In this document: positions 34,694 through 43,502 of the stretch, in pieces
How the letters are laid out: every line of letters begins with the position of its first letter
Position numbering within the stretch: the first letter of the stretch is position 1
NCBI RefSeq assembly: GCF_007665395.1
Contig: NZ_VDND01000007.1
Coordinates: 1-64,000 of the forward strand
Length of the DNA stretch: 64,000 nucleotides
DNA from: Pseudomonas oryzihabitans
Lineage (GTDB): Bacteria; Pseudomonadota; Gammaproteobacteria; Pseudomonadales; Pseudomonadaceae
Reading direction: 5' to 3'
Program-made: the position numbers and the translations under genes
The notes under the pieces: generated by a model
Seen by the model: only the letters and a program-made list of their open reading frames with translations
Databases searched by the model: none
Told to the model about the DNA's origin: nothing

Positions 34694-34815
34694 GCTGCGC
34701 GTCGGCCAAACGGCGTTGAAAAGCCCTTCGGAATGCTCATTTACCATTCGTAAACTCCGCTTCCTCAGTGCCTTTCGCCTTGTTTGGCGCTAGCTCGCAA
34801 GGCTTTGAATAGTCC
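34694..34815. repeat. 120-bp hairpin repeat, copy A
   Basis: This segment closely matches 47773-47896 over about 120 bases, beginning GCTGCGCGTCGGCCAAA and containing GGAATGCTCATTTAC and TAAACTCCGCTTCCTCAG in both. It can fold on itself as an imperfect inverted repeat. It lies just after the DUF5666 gene and has no coding capacity. Confidence 0.85.
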
Positions 34816-34871
34816 ATGTAGTTAAGCGGTCGCCTGGCGACCGCGTCCAACTTTCCGTGGAGGGGAACCCC

Positions 34872-35498
34872 ATGACCACCTCGCGACGGCGCCTGGTGCA
34901 CCGCTGGCCGGTGCGCCTCACCCACTGGCTCAATGCCCTGGCAATGCCCTGCATGTTCATGAGCGGCTGGGCGATCTACAACGCCTCGCCGCTGTTCCCC
35001 TTCACCTTTCCCGCCTGGGCGACCCTTGGCGGCTGGCTGGGTGGTGCCATCGCCTGGCACCTGGCGGTGTTCTGGCTGCTGCTGGTGAATGGCCTGGTCT
35101 ATCTGCTCTATGGGCTGCTCAGCGGGCATTTCCGCCGCGATTTCCTGCCGCTCTCGCCGCGGGCCATCGGCCGGGACTTCGCCGCCGCCGTGCGCCTGCG
35201 TCTTGGCCACCGGTTGGGCACCTACAACGCCGTGCAGCGGTTGCTGTACTGGGGCGTGCTGGCGCTCGGGGTACTGGTGGTGCTCTCGGGGCTGGCCATC
35301 TGGAAGCCGGTGCAGTTGCAGGGCCTGGCCGCGCTGCTGGGCGGCTTCGACACTGCCCGCTACGTGCATTTCTTCGCCATGGCCGGCATCGGCGCCTTCG
35401 TCGTCGTGCACCTGGCCCTGGTCATCCTGGTCCCCCGCACCCTGCCGCCGATGATCACCGGCCGGGCGCACGAGGAGGTGAACGATGAGTCGGCGTGA
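34872..35498 (+). CDS. cytochrome b561-type membrane subunit
   Basis: A 208-residue membrane protein of the di-haem cytochrome b561/Ni-hydrogenase b-type family. Four or five helices carry candidate haem ligands in VRLTHWLNAL (about 16-25), AWHLAVFW (about 61), RYVHFFAMAG (about 164) and FVVVHLALV (about 180). AGGGG precedes the ATG. Its end overlaps the oxidoreductase start by 14 bases, so the two are coupled. It should pass quinol electrons to the periplasmic molybdoenzyme, like MsrQ does for MsrP although of a different family. Confidence 0.88.
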   Translation: MTTSRRRLVHRWPVRLTHWLNALAMPCMFMSGWAIYNASPLFPFTFPAWATLGGWLGGAIAWHLAVFWLLLVNGLVYLLYGLLSGHFRRDFLPLSPRAIGRDFAAAVRLRLGHRLGTYNAVQRLLYWGVLALGVLVVLSGLAIWKPVQLQGLAALLGGFDTARYVHFFAMAGIGAFVVVHLALVILVPRTLPPMITGRAHEEVNDESA

Positions 35499-36240
35499 AC
35501 GACTGCGCCTGGAACCGGCGCAACAGCGGCAGGTGGAGAACCTGCAGCGACGGCTGCTGCTCAAGCAGGGTCTCACCGTGGGTGCCCTGGCCATGCTCAG
35601 CGGCTGCAACCTGCAGGACGGCGACAGCGTCGACAAGGTGCTCTGGTCCATGTCGCGCTTCAACGACCGGGTGCAGGCCTGGCTGTTCGGCCGCGAGCGC
35701 CTGGCGCCGACCTTCGCCGCCAGCCAGATCACCAATCCCTTTCCCTTCAATGCCTTCTACCCCGAATACAACGTCCCGGAAGTGGACCTCAGCGACTACC
35801 GCCTGGAGGTCTCCGGCCTGGTCGCCAACAAGCAGGCCTGGACCCTGGAAGACCTGCGCCGCCTGCCACAACGGGCCGACATCACCCGCTTCATCTGCAT
35901 CGAAGGCTGGAGCGCCATCGGCCAGTGGGGCGGGGTGCCGCTACGCACCTTCCTCGAACGCATCGGCGCCGACACCACGGCCAAGTACGTCGGCTTCAAG
36001 TGCGCCGACCGCTACTACTCCAGCATCGACATGGCCTCGGCGCTGCATCCCCAGACCCTCTTGGCGCTGGACTTCGGCCAGGTGGCCCTGCCGCCGGACT
36101 ATGGCTACCCGCTGCGCCTGCGGATGCCGACCAAGCTCGGCTTCAAGAATCCCAAGCACATCCAGGCGCTGTTCGTGACCAACGACTATCCCGGCGGCTA
36201 TTGGGAAGACCAGGGCTACAACTGGTTCAGCGGGATCTAG
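35485..36240 (+). CDS. molybdopterin oxidoreductase, sulfite oxidase/MsrP-like
   Basis: A 251-residue enzyme with the sulfite oxidase-type molybdopterin fold. The molybdenum-ligating Cys is Cys138 in FICIEGWSAIGQWGG, and LRLRMPTKLGFKNPK and the C-terminal YWEDQGYNW fit the family. The N-terminus has a twin-arginine-like QRRLLLKQGL followed by a hydrophobic run and LSGC (Cys41), so it may be Tat-exported and lipid-anchored. It is shorter than E. coli MsrP (about 330). It pairs with the cytochrome b gene. Likely substrates are oxidised methionine or other S- or N-oxides; this is inference. Confidence 0.88.
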   Translation: MSRRERLRLEPAQQRQVENLQRRLLLKQGLTVGALAMLSGCNLQDGDSVDKVLWSMSRFNDRVQAWLFGRERLAPTFAASQITNPFPFNAFYPEYNVPEVDLSDYRLEVSGLVANKQAWTLEDLRRLPQRADITRFICIEGWSAIGQWGGVPLRTFLERIGADTTAKYVGFKCADRYYSSIDMASALHPQTLLALDFGQVALPPDYGYPLRLRMPTKLGFKNPKHIQALFVTNDYPGGYWEDQGYNWFSGI

Positions 36241-36314
36241 CACGCCTGGGGAGCGGAACCCCGGCCCGGGGCGGCAGTCGAGATACCACCCACCCCTTAC
36301 CCAGGAGTCTCGCC

Positions 36315-37196
36315 ATGTCCGCCCATCCCTCGATCGGTTTCATCGGCTTCGGTGCCATGGCCCAGCGCATGGGCGCCAACCTCCGCGAGGCCGGTCATAC
36401 CGTTCGCGCCTATGCCGAGCACCAGCAGGACGGCGAGCGCCACGGAACGCCCATGGAGCCGCTGGCGACGCTGCTGCCCCAGGCCGAGGTGGTGATCGTC
36501 TCGCTGCCCAACGACGCCATCCTCGAACAGGTCCTGCTCGGCCCCGATGGCATCCTGGCCCGCCTGGAAGCCGGGCGCCTGCTGATCAACACCAGCACCA
36601 ACTCGCCGGCCCTGGCCTTGCGCCTGGAGCAGGCCGGCCGCGCCCGCGGCATTGCCGTGGTCGAGGCGCCGGTGTCCGGCAGCACCCCTGAGGCGGAAAA
36701 GGCCCAGTTGGTGGTCCTGGCCGGTGGCGAACCCGAGGCGGTGGAACGTGCACGGCCGATCCTCGAAACCCTGGGCAAGGCGGTGCACCACGTCGGCCCG
36801 ACCGGGCAGGGCGCCGCCATCAAGCTGGCCATCAACGGCCTGATGGGCGCCGGTCTCGCCGCCCTGGCCGAAGCCCTGGCCTATGCCACCCGCGCGGGCC
36901 TGGATGCCGAGGTGCTGTTCGAGGTCTTCGGCGACCTGGCGGTGCTCTCGCCCCATCACCAGCGCAAGCTGGCCGCCCTGCGCGAGGGCGACTTCGCCCC
37001 GCAATTCCCGGCGGCGCTGATGCACAAGGACATGGGCCTGCTGCTGGCCGAACTCAACGCCACCTACCAGGGCGCCCCGACCCTGGCCGCCGCCGCGCAG
37101 CAACTGGCCCTGGGCGCCGAACTGCACCCGGATGCCGACTACCTCATCACCGCCGATGTGCTGCTGGAAGAGGCCGAGGACGCCGCCACCCGCTGA
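36315..37196 (+). CDS. NAD(P)-dependent beta-hydroxyacid dehydrogenase
   Basis: A 293-residue enzyme of the 3-hydroxyisobutyrate / 6-phosphogluconate dehydrogenase-like family. The Rossmann motif is IGFIGFGAMAQRMGANL (from about residue 7), VEAPVSGSTPEAEKAQL (about 116) is the substrate-binding signature, and the catalytic Lys is in GAAIKLAINGLMG (about 171). All key elements are intact. AGGAG precedes the ATG. Glyoxylate/succinic-semialdehyde reductase-like activity is possible. It probably has its own promoter, 74 bases after the oxidoreductase gene. Confidence 0.88.
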   Translation: MSAHPSIGFIGFGAMAQRMGANLREAGHTVRAYAEHQQDGERHGTPMEPLATLLPQAEVVIVSLPNDAILEQVLLGPDGILARLEAGRLLINTSTNSPALALRLEQAGRARGIAVVEAPVSGSTPEAEKAQLVVLAGGEPEAVERARPILETLGKAVHHVGPTGQGAAIKLAINGLMGAGLAALAEALAYATRAGLDAEVLFEVFGDLAVLSPHHQRKLAALREGDFAPQFPAALMHKDMGLLLAELNATYQGAPTLAAAAQQLALGAELHPDADYLITADVLLEEAEDAATR

Positions 37197-37266
37197 GCGC
37201 CCGGCTTTCCTCGCTCCGGGACGCCGTCTAGACTGATCCGGTCCGTCGTCCCGGAATCCTCGCCGC

Positions 37267-38097
37267 ATGACCGCTACCGGCACCGCCGTACCCCGCTTCT
37301 GGCGCGACCCCGCGCTGCCCTTTCTGGAGGCCCGCTCCATCCAGGACGGCCGGGCGCTCTGCTATGCGCCCCATTCCCACGAGACCTTCTCCATCGGGAC
37401 CGTGCTGGGCGGCCGCAGCCGCTATCACAATGGCCCCACCCGCGAACTGGTCGGGGCGGGCACCCTGGTGCTGATGAATCCCGGTGACGTCCATGCCTGC
37501 AATCCCCAGGGCGAGGACGCCTGGCGTTATCGGATGCTGCACGTGGATGCCGGCTGGTTGGCCGGGTTGCAGGGGCGGGCCGCCGCGGACTTCCAGCCGC
37601 TGGCGGTGCAGCTGTCCCAGGACGAGTCGCTCTACCTCGGGCTGGAAGCCCTGCATGCCTGCCTGATCGACCCCGCGAGCACCACCCTGCAGCGCCAGAG
37701 CCGGGCCCTGCTGTACTTCGAGGCGGTCCTGGCCCGGCTGGGACGAATGCCCGCCAAGCCAGCCCTGGCGCGCGAGGATCGCCGCCTGCGTCGCGTCGCC
37801 GAGTTCCTCGACGCCCATTGCGGCGAAGGGGTCAGCCTGGAGCAGCTCAGCCAGGTCGCGCAGCTGTCCGCTACCCAGCTGATCCGCAGCTTCCGCCGGC
37901 GCTACGGGCTCACGCCCCATGCCTATCTGATCGATCGCCGGATCCGCCTGGCTCGGCAACGGCTGCGCCAGGGCGAGGCGCTGGCCGAGGTGGCCCTGGC
38001 CACCGGCTTCGCCGACCAGGCTCACCTGCAACGCACCTTCAAGCGCCTGGTGGCGGCGACGCCCGGCCAGTACCGCGCCGCCTCAGCCCTCCCATAG
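37267..38097 (+). CDS. AraC-family transcriptional regulator
   Basis: A 276-residue regulator. The N-terminal cupin-like AraC_binding domain (about 20-110; HSHETFSIGTVLGG, MNPGDVHAC) is of the type found next to LysE exporters, and the C-terminal double helix-turn-helix runs from about 175 (LEQLSQVAQLSATQLIRSFR and EVALATGFADQAHLQRTFKR). It converges with, and overlaps by 15 bases, a LysE-type exporter gene; such pairs are common and suggest control of amino-acid export. Confidence 0.9.
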   Translation: MTATGTAVPRFWRDPALPFLEARSIQDGRALCYAPHSHETFSIGTVLGGRSRYHNGPTRELVGAGTLVLMNPGDVHACNPQGEDAWRYRMLHVDAGWLAGLQGRAAADFQPLAVQLSQDESLYLGLEALHACLIDPASTTLQRQSRALLYFEAVLARLGRMPAKPALAREDRRLRRVAEFLDAHCGEGVSLEQLSQVAQLSATQLIRSFRRRYGLTPHAYLIDRRIRLARQRLRQGEALAEVALATGFADQAHLQRTFKRLVAATPGQYRAASALP

Positions 38098-38670
38098 CAG
38101 CGAGGCGGCGCAGAGCACCAGCAGCGCGGCGAGGGCGCGATTGAGCAGTTGCAGTCGCCCGGCGGTCAAGGCTCGTCCTCGCAGCAGCTCGCCGGCCACC
38201 GCCCAGCAGGCGAGGGAGGCGAAGCAGATCACCAGGTAGAGGCCGGCGAACAGCGCCAGGCGTCCGCGATCCTCGCCGACGAACAGCGCCACCCCGGCCG
38301 CGGCGGCCAGCCAGGCCTTGGGGTTGAGCCACTGCAGCAGGGCGCCATCGCGAAAGCCCGGGCAGTGGGCGAGCCGTCCAGTCCCCAGGTCGCCTGGCGC
38401 CCGGGCCAGTTTCCAGGCCAGGTACAGCAGGAACAGCGCCCCGGCCAGGCGCAGCACGTCGAGCAGCAGCGGCCAGGCGGCCAGTACCTCGTGCAGGCCG
38501 AGGCCGACCGCCAGCAGCAGGACGACGAAGCCCAGGGTCGCCCCGGCGACATGCCACAGCGCCGGGCGCCAGCCATGGGTGAGGCCGGTGTTGAAACCGA
38601 CCAGGTTGACCGGGCCGGGGGAGAGCGAGGCTACCAGCGCGAAGGCGGCCATGGACAGGATCAGGGTCAT
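38083..38670 (-). CDS. LysE/RhtB-family amino acid exporter
   Basis: A 195-residue inner-membrane exporter with about six helices. The N-terminal SLSPGPVNLVGFNTGLTHGW and the later QWLNPKAWLAAAAGVALF are LysE/RhtB family signatures. The start at 38668-38670 gives the normal length; the frame upstream is not family-like. It exports an amino acid or a derivative. It converges with the AraC gene that likely controls it. Confidence 0.88.
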   Translation of the reverse strand: MTLILSMAAFALVASLSPGPVNLVGFNTGLTHGWRPALWHVAGATLGFVVLLLAVGLGLHEVLAAWPLLLDVLRLAGALFLLYLAWKLARAPGDLGTGRLAHCPGFRDGALLQWLNPKAWLAAAAGVALFVGEDRGRLALFAGLYLVICFASLACWAVAGELLRGRALTAGRLQLLNRALAALLVLCAASLLWEG

Positions 38671-38674
38671 CGTG

Positions 38675-38697
38675 AGGTCTCGGTGAAGGGGAGACCT
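38675..38697 (-). promoter_or_regulatory. inverted repeat in the LysE leader
   Basis: AGGTCTC (38675-38681) and GAGACCT (38691-38697) form a perfect 7-base inverted repeat 4 bases upstream of the exporter ATG. It overlaps the ribosome-binding region, so it could be an operator or an mRNA hairpin that limits translation. Confidence 0.4.
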
Positions 38698-38809
38698 GAC
38701 CCTAGCGAGCGTACCGGTGGGCGGTATTGAAGGAAATGACCCTGTGGGCCGACGAAAGGCGGGAATTCGAGGGGTTTCCCGCGCGTCCATTATCGCGAGC
38801 CCAGCGCTC

Positions 38810-38850
38810 CCCCGGTGGTTTCAACGTCGCTGTCGGCCACCGGGGCTTTT
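38810..38850 (+). terminator. hairpin with T-run on the plus strand after the phytochrome gene
   Basis: CCCCGGTGG pairs with CCACCGGGG across an 18-base loop, followed by CTTTTCTTTC on the plus strand. It lies just downstream of the minus-strand phytochrome gene, for which it has no T-run. It could stop plus-strand readthrough into antisense of that gene. Confidence 0.4.
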
Positions 38851-38856
38851 CTTTCG

Positions 38857-41091
38857 TTACGCGGCCGCCTGGGGCGCAAGTGGCAGGGTGAAGCTGAAGG
38901 TGCTGCCCTGACCAAGAGCACTGGTGACGCTCAGTTCGCCGCCATGGGCCTCGACGATGCCCTTGGCGATATACAGCCCCAGCCCGTGCCCGGTGGGGTT
39001 GTCTTCCTGGACGTGCCAGAAGCGCTCGAACACCCGTGCCTGCTGCGCCTGGTTCATGCCGCGGCCGTTGTCCGCCACGCTGATCTCCGCCATGTCACCG
39101 ACGCGGCGCATGCCGAGCTGCACCAGCCCGCCTGGCGCGGTGAACTTGATGGCATTGCCGAGCAGGTTCATCAGCACTTGGAAGATGCGTTCGGGCTCCG
39201 CCAGCACCTGGATGTCGGCATCGGCGGCGTATTCCAGGCTGATCGTCTTGCTCTCCGCCAGTGGGCGCGACAGCAGGATGGGCTGGGCGCAGACATCCAC
39301 CAACCGCGCCGCCTTGAGATCCAGCGCCAGCCGATCGGATTCTATCTTCGACAGGTCCAGCAGGTCGCTGATCAGGGCGTTCATGCGGTTGGCGGCGGTC
39401 TCTATCACCTCCAGCGACGCCGGCAGGCGGTCATCACCCACTGCCAGCTTTTCCAGCAGGCGCTGCAGCATGCCGGTCTTCATCAGGATGATGGTGATGG
39501 GGCTGCGCAGGTCGTGGGAGACCGCCGCGACGATCTCGTCGCGCAGGCGCACCGCCTGGCGCTCACGCTCCACCTGGCGGGCCAGGTCCAGTTCGATGGC
39601 CGAGCGGCGCAGGTCCTTGGCCGCGAACAGGTCGGACGACCGCCAGCGCTCGGAACGCAGCCGTACCAGTTCCTTCCAGGCGTCGAAGGAGCGCCGCGGA
39701 TGGGGATAGTTGAGCCCGGAGCCCGGCGCGGCGGCGGTGGGTTCCAGCTTGGCCGGATTGCCGCTCCAGACCACGGTGGTCACGATCTCGGGGCGGAACC
39801 AGAGCACCAGGTTGCGCACCGGCTTGGGCAGCGCCAGGGCCAGGATGCCGCTGGCCCGGTCACTGTAGCGGCGCGCATCGGGCACCTCGTCGGCCAGGCA
39901 GCGGTTGGCATAGATGCCGGAGGTATCCATCTCCGTGGTGACCCAGGCCGCGAGCAGGCGGATGTCCTCGGCGGTCGGGCAATCGCCCAGGGTGACCAGC
40001 TCGTCTTCCACCAGCACCGCGGCGCCCGCGGCATCCACCAGCTCCAGCAGATCCGTCGCCCGCTCGCACAGCCCGCTCAGGACTTCGCCACGGGAATCGC
40101 ACATCGCCTGGATCAGGCCGGCGAGTTGCGCCTCGCGAGCGTCGATTTCGCGCTGCACCTGGCGATTTTCCAGGGCGCGGATCATCAGCGAGACCAGTAC
40201 CCCGACCGAGCGGCACGCCATGCGCGTACGAAACGGCAGGTACAGCGGCTCGCGATGGCCGCAGCTGATCAGGCCCCAGAGCTTGTCGTCGCTGATCAGC
40301 GAGACGCTCATGGACGCCCGCAGGCCCTGGTTGCGCACGTACTGGCAATGGATGGGGGAGACGCTGCGCAATACCGCGTGAGTCAGGTCGATGGGATCGT
40401 GGGCGGTGCCATGCAGGTAGGCGGGTACCAGGGGCACCGCCTCGTACTGGGCATCGGGAATGTTGCGAATCCAGTTCTCGTGATAGAGGGCGCGGGCCTG
40501 GGCCGGGATGTCGCTCGCCGGGAAATGCATGCCCAGGTAGCTGTCGATGTCCTCGATGCGGTCCTCGGCGACCACCTGGCCATCGCCGCCATCGTCGAAG
40601 CGATAGACCACCACCCGGTCGAAGCCGGTCAGGGCCCGCACCTCGCGTACCGCGCCGGCGCAGAGTTCGGGCAGGGTGCGCGCCTGCTGCAGGCGCGCCA
40701 GGGCACGGGCCAGGCCGGCAGGCTCGACGCCGCCATGGTCATCCGGCTCGAACTCCATGAAGACCAGGCCATGGCTGCGATGCAGGATCACATCCATGTC
40801 CCGGGTCGGGCGGGTCCAGCCGAGGGGATTGGCTTCCTCCAGGTGCTCCAGGGTCAGGGCCTGCTGGACCTGTTCATGGAGGTCGGCAGGCAGGACCTGG
40901 CCCAGGGGGCGGTCCAGCAGCTCGACTTCCGGTCTCGCGAGCAGCTCGGGCAGGTTGCGGCTGATGTGCTTCACCCGCTGCTCCACCACATCGAAGGCGA
41001 GCAGATAGCCATGCGCCTGGATCGCGCCTGGGATGCGGATCGGCTCGCTTTCACAGCTTTGCAGCGACTGACCGGGCGGTGCAGCAATCAT
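38857..41091 (-). CDS. bphP: bacteriophytochrome histidine kinase
   Basis: A 744-residue red/far-red light sensor. Order: PAS with the biliverdin-attaching Cys13 in SCESEPIRIPGAIQAHG; GAF with HFPASDIPAQARALY and PIHCQYVRNQG (about 205-250); PHY (about 320-480); HisKA with AAVSHDLRSPITII (about 515); HATPase with NLLGNAIKFTAPGG and GHGLGLYIAKGIVEAHGG. All functional residues look intact. Neither a haem oxygenase gene (bphO) for the chromophore nor a response regulator gene is adjacent, unlike in many pseudomonads. It probably signals light to motility or quorum behaviour. Confidence 0.95.
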   Translation of the reverse strand: MIAAPPGQSLQSCESEPIRIPGAIQAHGYLLAFDVVEQRVKHISRNLPELLARPEVELLDRPLGQVLPADLHEQVQQALTLEHLEEANPLGWTRPTRDMDVILHRSHGLVFMEFEPDDHGGVEPAGLARALARLQQARTLPELCAGAVREVRALTGFDRVVVYRFDDGGDGQVVAEDRIEDIDSYLGMHFPASDIPAQARALYHENWIRNIPDAQYEAVPLVPAYLHGTAHDPIDLTHAVLRSVSPIHCQYVRNQGLRASMSVSLISDDKLWGLISCGHREPLYLPFRTRMACRSVGVLVSLMIRALENRQVQREIDAREAQLAGLIQAMCDSRGEVLSGLCERATDLLELVDAAGAAVLVEDELVTLGDCPTAEDIRLLAAWVTTEMDTSGIYANRCLADEVPDARRYSDRASGILALALPKPVRNLVLWFRPEIVTTVVWSGNPAKLEPTAAAPGSGLNYPHPRRSFDAWKELVRLRSERWRSSDLFAAKDLRRSAIELDLARQVERERQAVRLRDEIVAAVSHDLRSPITIILMKTGMLQRLLEKLAVGDDRLPASLEVIETAANRMNALISDLLDLSKIESDRLALDLKAARLVDVCAQPILLSRPLAESKTISLEYAADADIQVLAEPERIFQVLMNLLGNAIKFTAPGGLVQLGMRRVGDMAEISVADNGRGMNQAQQARVFERFWHVQEDNPTGHGLGLYIAKGIVEAHGGELSVTSALGQGSTFSFTLPLAPQAAA

Positions 41092-41348
41092 GCGTCTGTC
41101 TCAGATGAACTCTTGAATAGGACCACGGGTGGCCTCGACCGTTGAAGTTTAGTCGTCGAATGACCGGTGATGTGATGAGTGTCACAAAAATGCCCGGGCC
41201 GGCTCCTAGCCATTCTTTCATTTGATTTGTTCAATAACTATTACTGTGATGCCTTTTTGTCGAGCGTCGCACAGCCGAGCTCGGAGTGCCGCGACTGATC
41301 TCGACGGTCGGGCGCGGTATCATGGGCCTTTGCTTCGAGTTCTCCTCC

Positions 41349-41852
41349 ATGGCCCGCTTCCGTCCCTTGCCCATCGTCGACCGCAGTCAGGATGATCGCT
41401 TCATGCGTGAGGCGCTCACCCTGGCGGAACGGGGCGCCCTGCAAGGCGAGGTCCCGGTCGGCGCCGTGGTGGTGCTCGAAGGGGAGATCGTCGGTCGCGG
41501 CTTCAACAGCCCCATCGGCGCCCATGACCCCAGCGCCCACGCCGAGATGCAGGCCATCCGCGCTGCCGCGGCGCGCCTGGCCAACTATCGGTTACCCGGT
41601 GCCACCCTCTACGTGACCCTGGAGCCCTGCAGCATGTGCGCCGGGCTGATCGTCCACAGCCGCATCCAGCGGCTGGTCTATGGCGCCAGCGAACCCCGCG
41701 CCGGCATGGCCCAGAGTCGCGGGCGCTTCTTCGAGCAGGATTTCCTCAACCACCGCGTGCTGGTGGAGGGTGGGGTGCTGGCCGAGGCCTGCGGCCAGGT
41801 GCTGACCGACTTCTTCCGGGCGCGGCGCAATCCGGCGGCCGGGGAGGGTTAG
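41349..41852 (+). CDS. tadA: tRNA adenosine(34) deaminase TadA
   Basis: A 167-residue zinc deaminase that makes inosine at the wobble base of tRNA-Arg(ACG). The catalytic motifs are intact: SAHAEM (His64, Glu66) and PCSMC (Cys94, Cys97). The ATG at 41349 fits pseudomonad homologues, whose N-terminus contains the same IVDRSQDDRFMREAL; an ATG at 41322 is a less likely alternative. A GGTATCAT sequence near 41317 may be the -10 element. Its stop overlaps the convergent sufE-like gene by 4 bases. The 257 bases between bphP and tadA hold no other gene. Confidence 0.95.
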   Translation: MARFRPLPIVDRSQDDRFMREALTLAERGALQGEVPVGAVVVLEGEIVGRGFNSPIGAHDPSAHAEMQAIRAAAARLANYRLPGATLYVTLEPCSMCAGLIVHSRIQRLVYGASEPRAGMAQSRGRFFEQDFLNHRVLVEGGVLAEACGQVLTDFFRARRNPAAGEG

Positions 41853-42247
41853 GCCGCCAGTTCGCGCATTCGCGCCAGCACCGCGTTCAGGCCATTGCTG
41901 CGTGACTGCGACAGCTGCCGCTCCAGGCCGAGTTCGCCCAGCCAGCCATGGATGTCGAGCCGGCCCAGTTCCTCCCGGGTCAGCCCATTGGCGCGCACCA
42001 GTACCACGGCGAGCAGCCCCTTGAGCACCCGGGACTCGCTGCTCGCGCGGAAGAAGTGACGATCACCCTGGGCCTCATGGGTCAGGCGCACGCGGCTTTC
42101 ACAGCCTTGCACCAGGTCTTCGTCACGCTCCTCCGCTACCGCCGGCAGGCGCTCGGCCCATTGCAGCAGCAGGCGCGAACGCGCTTCCCAGCCCTTGGCG
42201 ATGACGAAGGCGCGGCGGGCTTCCGCCGCATCGGGAAGCAGATTCAT
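41849..42247 (-). CDS. csdE: SufE/CsdE sulfur acceptor
   Basis: A 132-residue SufE-family protein that takes persulfide sulfur from a cysteine desulfurase. The acceptor is Cys49 in LVQGCESRVRL. The overall length and the GLTREELGRLDIHGWLGELGL helix match the family. It overlaps the desulfurase gene by 4 bases on the same strand and is translated with it. With no suf scaffold genes present, the CsdA-CsdE naming is preferred to SufS-SufE. Confidence 0.88.
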   Translation of the reverse strand: MNLLPDAAEARRAFVIAKGWEARSRLLLQWAERLPAVAEERDEDLVQGCESRVRLTHEAQGDRHFFRASSESRVLKGLLAVVLVRANGLTREELGRLDIHGWLGELGLERQLSQSRSNGLNAVLARMRELAA

Positions 42248-43452
42248 CGCAAGAGCTCCAGGGCGTTGTCCAGCGCGGTGAAGAAGCGCTGCAGATCCTC
42301 GGCGTCGTTGTACAGGCCCAGGGACACCCGCAACGCACCGGGCGTCCGCAGGGTCTGGAACAGCGGCATGGCGCAGTGCTGACCGGCTCGTACGGCGATG
42401 CCCTGTTCACCCAGCAGGTGGGAGAGATCACCGACGTCGACCCCCTCGACCTGGAAGCTGGCCAGGGCGATCTGGGGTTCACCCAGCACGCGGACGCCCT
42501 CGCGGGCGGCCAGCCCGGCCAGCAGCTTCAGGCTCAGCGCCTGCTCGTGACCGCGGATCAGCGTCTCGTCCTGCCCTTGCAACCAGTCGACCGCCGCCCC
42601 CAGGGCGATGGCCGCGCCGATGGGCGGCGTGCCGGCCTCGAAGCCCATGGGGGCGGCATGGAACTGGGCCTCGCTGAAGGAGGTGTGCCGCACCATCTCG
42701 CCACCGAATTGCCAGGGCCTGAGCTGCGCCAGGCACTCGGCCTTGCCCCAGAGCACGCCGATGGCCTCGGGGGCATAGAGCTTGTGGCCGGAGAAGGCAT
42801 AGAAATCGGCGTCGAAGTCGGCCGGGCGATGCCGGCCATGAACCGCGCCCTGGGCGCCATCCACCACCAGCCAGGCCGGCGACCGGGCCCGTACCCGTTC
42901 GGCCAGTTCGGCCAGCGGCTGCCATGTGCCCAGCACATTGGACAGCTGGCTGACCGCGACCAGGCGGGTCCTGGGTCCCAGCAAGGCCTCGGCGGCCTGT
43001 AGATCGAGATGGCCGCCGGGCGTCAGCGGGATCACCTTCAGCTGCAGGCCCCGCCGCCGCGCCAGCTGCTGCCAGGGCAGCAGGTTGGCATGGTGCTCCA
43101 GGGCACTGATGAGGATTTCGTCGCCCGGGCTGAAGGTCTCTTCCAGGCCATAGGCCAGCAGGTTGAGCGCCTCGGTGGCCCCGCGCGTCAGCACCACCTC
43201 GTGCGGCGAGGCGGCGCCCAGCCAGGCGGCGACCCGTCCCCGCGCACCTTCGTAGGCGGCGGTGGCACGCTCGGCCGCCCAGTGCTGGGCGCGGTGCACA
43301 TTGGCCGCGCCCAGGCTATAGCTGGCCAGCAGGGCATCCAGCACCACCTGGGGCTTCTGCGCCGTGGCGGCGCTGTCGAGGTAGGTGATGCCATCGGCGG
43401 CGAAGGCGGTGAAAGCCGGAAATTCGGCTCTCCAGGGAGAGGGTAGCGACAT
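42244..43452 (-). CDS. csdA: cysteine desulfurase, CsdA/SufS type
   Basis: A 402-residue PLP enzyme that removes sulfur from cysteine. The group II signature is clear: YLDSAATAQKP near the start, SALEHHANLLPW (about 117), the PLP lysine in FSGHKLYAPEAIG (about 222) and the active Cys in RAGQHCAMPLFQ (about 355). The ATG at 43452 gives the normal length; the frame above it is not conserved. It forms an operon with the SufE-like gene, downstream of dapD on the same strand, as is usual in pseudomonads. Confidence 0.93.
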   Translation of the reverse strand: MSLPSPWRAEFPAFTAFAADGITYLDSAATAQKPQVVLDALLASYSLGAANVHRAQHWAAERATAAYEGARGRVAAWLGAASPHEVVLTRGATEALNLLAYGLEETFSPGDEILISALEHHANLLPWQQLARRRGLQLKVIPLTPGGHLDLQAAEALLGPRTRLVAVSQLSNVLGTWQPLAELAERVRARSPAWLVVDGAQGAVHGRHRPADFDADFYAFSGHKLYAPEAIGVLWGKAECLAQLRPWQFGGEMVRHTSFSEAQFHAAPMGFEAGTPPIGAAIALGAAVDWLQGQDETLIRGHEQALSLKLLAGLAAREGVRVLGEPQIALASFQVEGVDVGDLSHLLGEQGIAVRAGQHCAMPLFQTLRTPGALRVSLGLYNDAEDLQRFFTALDNALELLR

Positions 43453-43502
43453 GGCGACAGCTCCGGGGTAGCCCGCGCGGGGCGGGCTGCCCGGTGGTGG
43501 AC

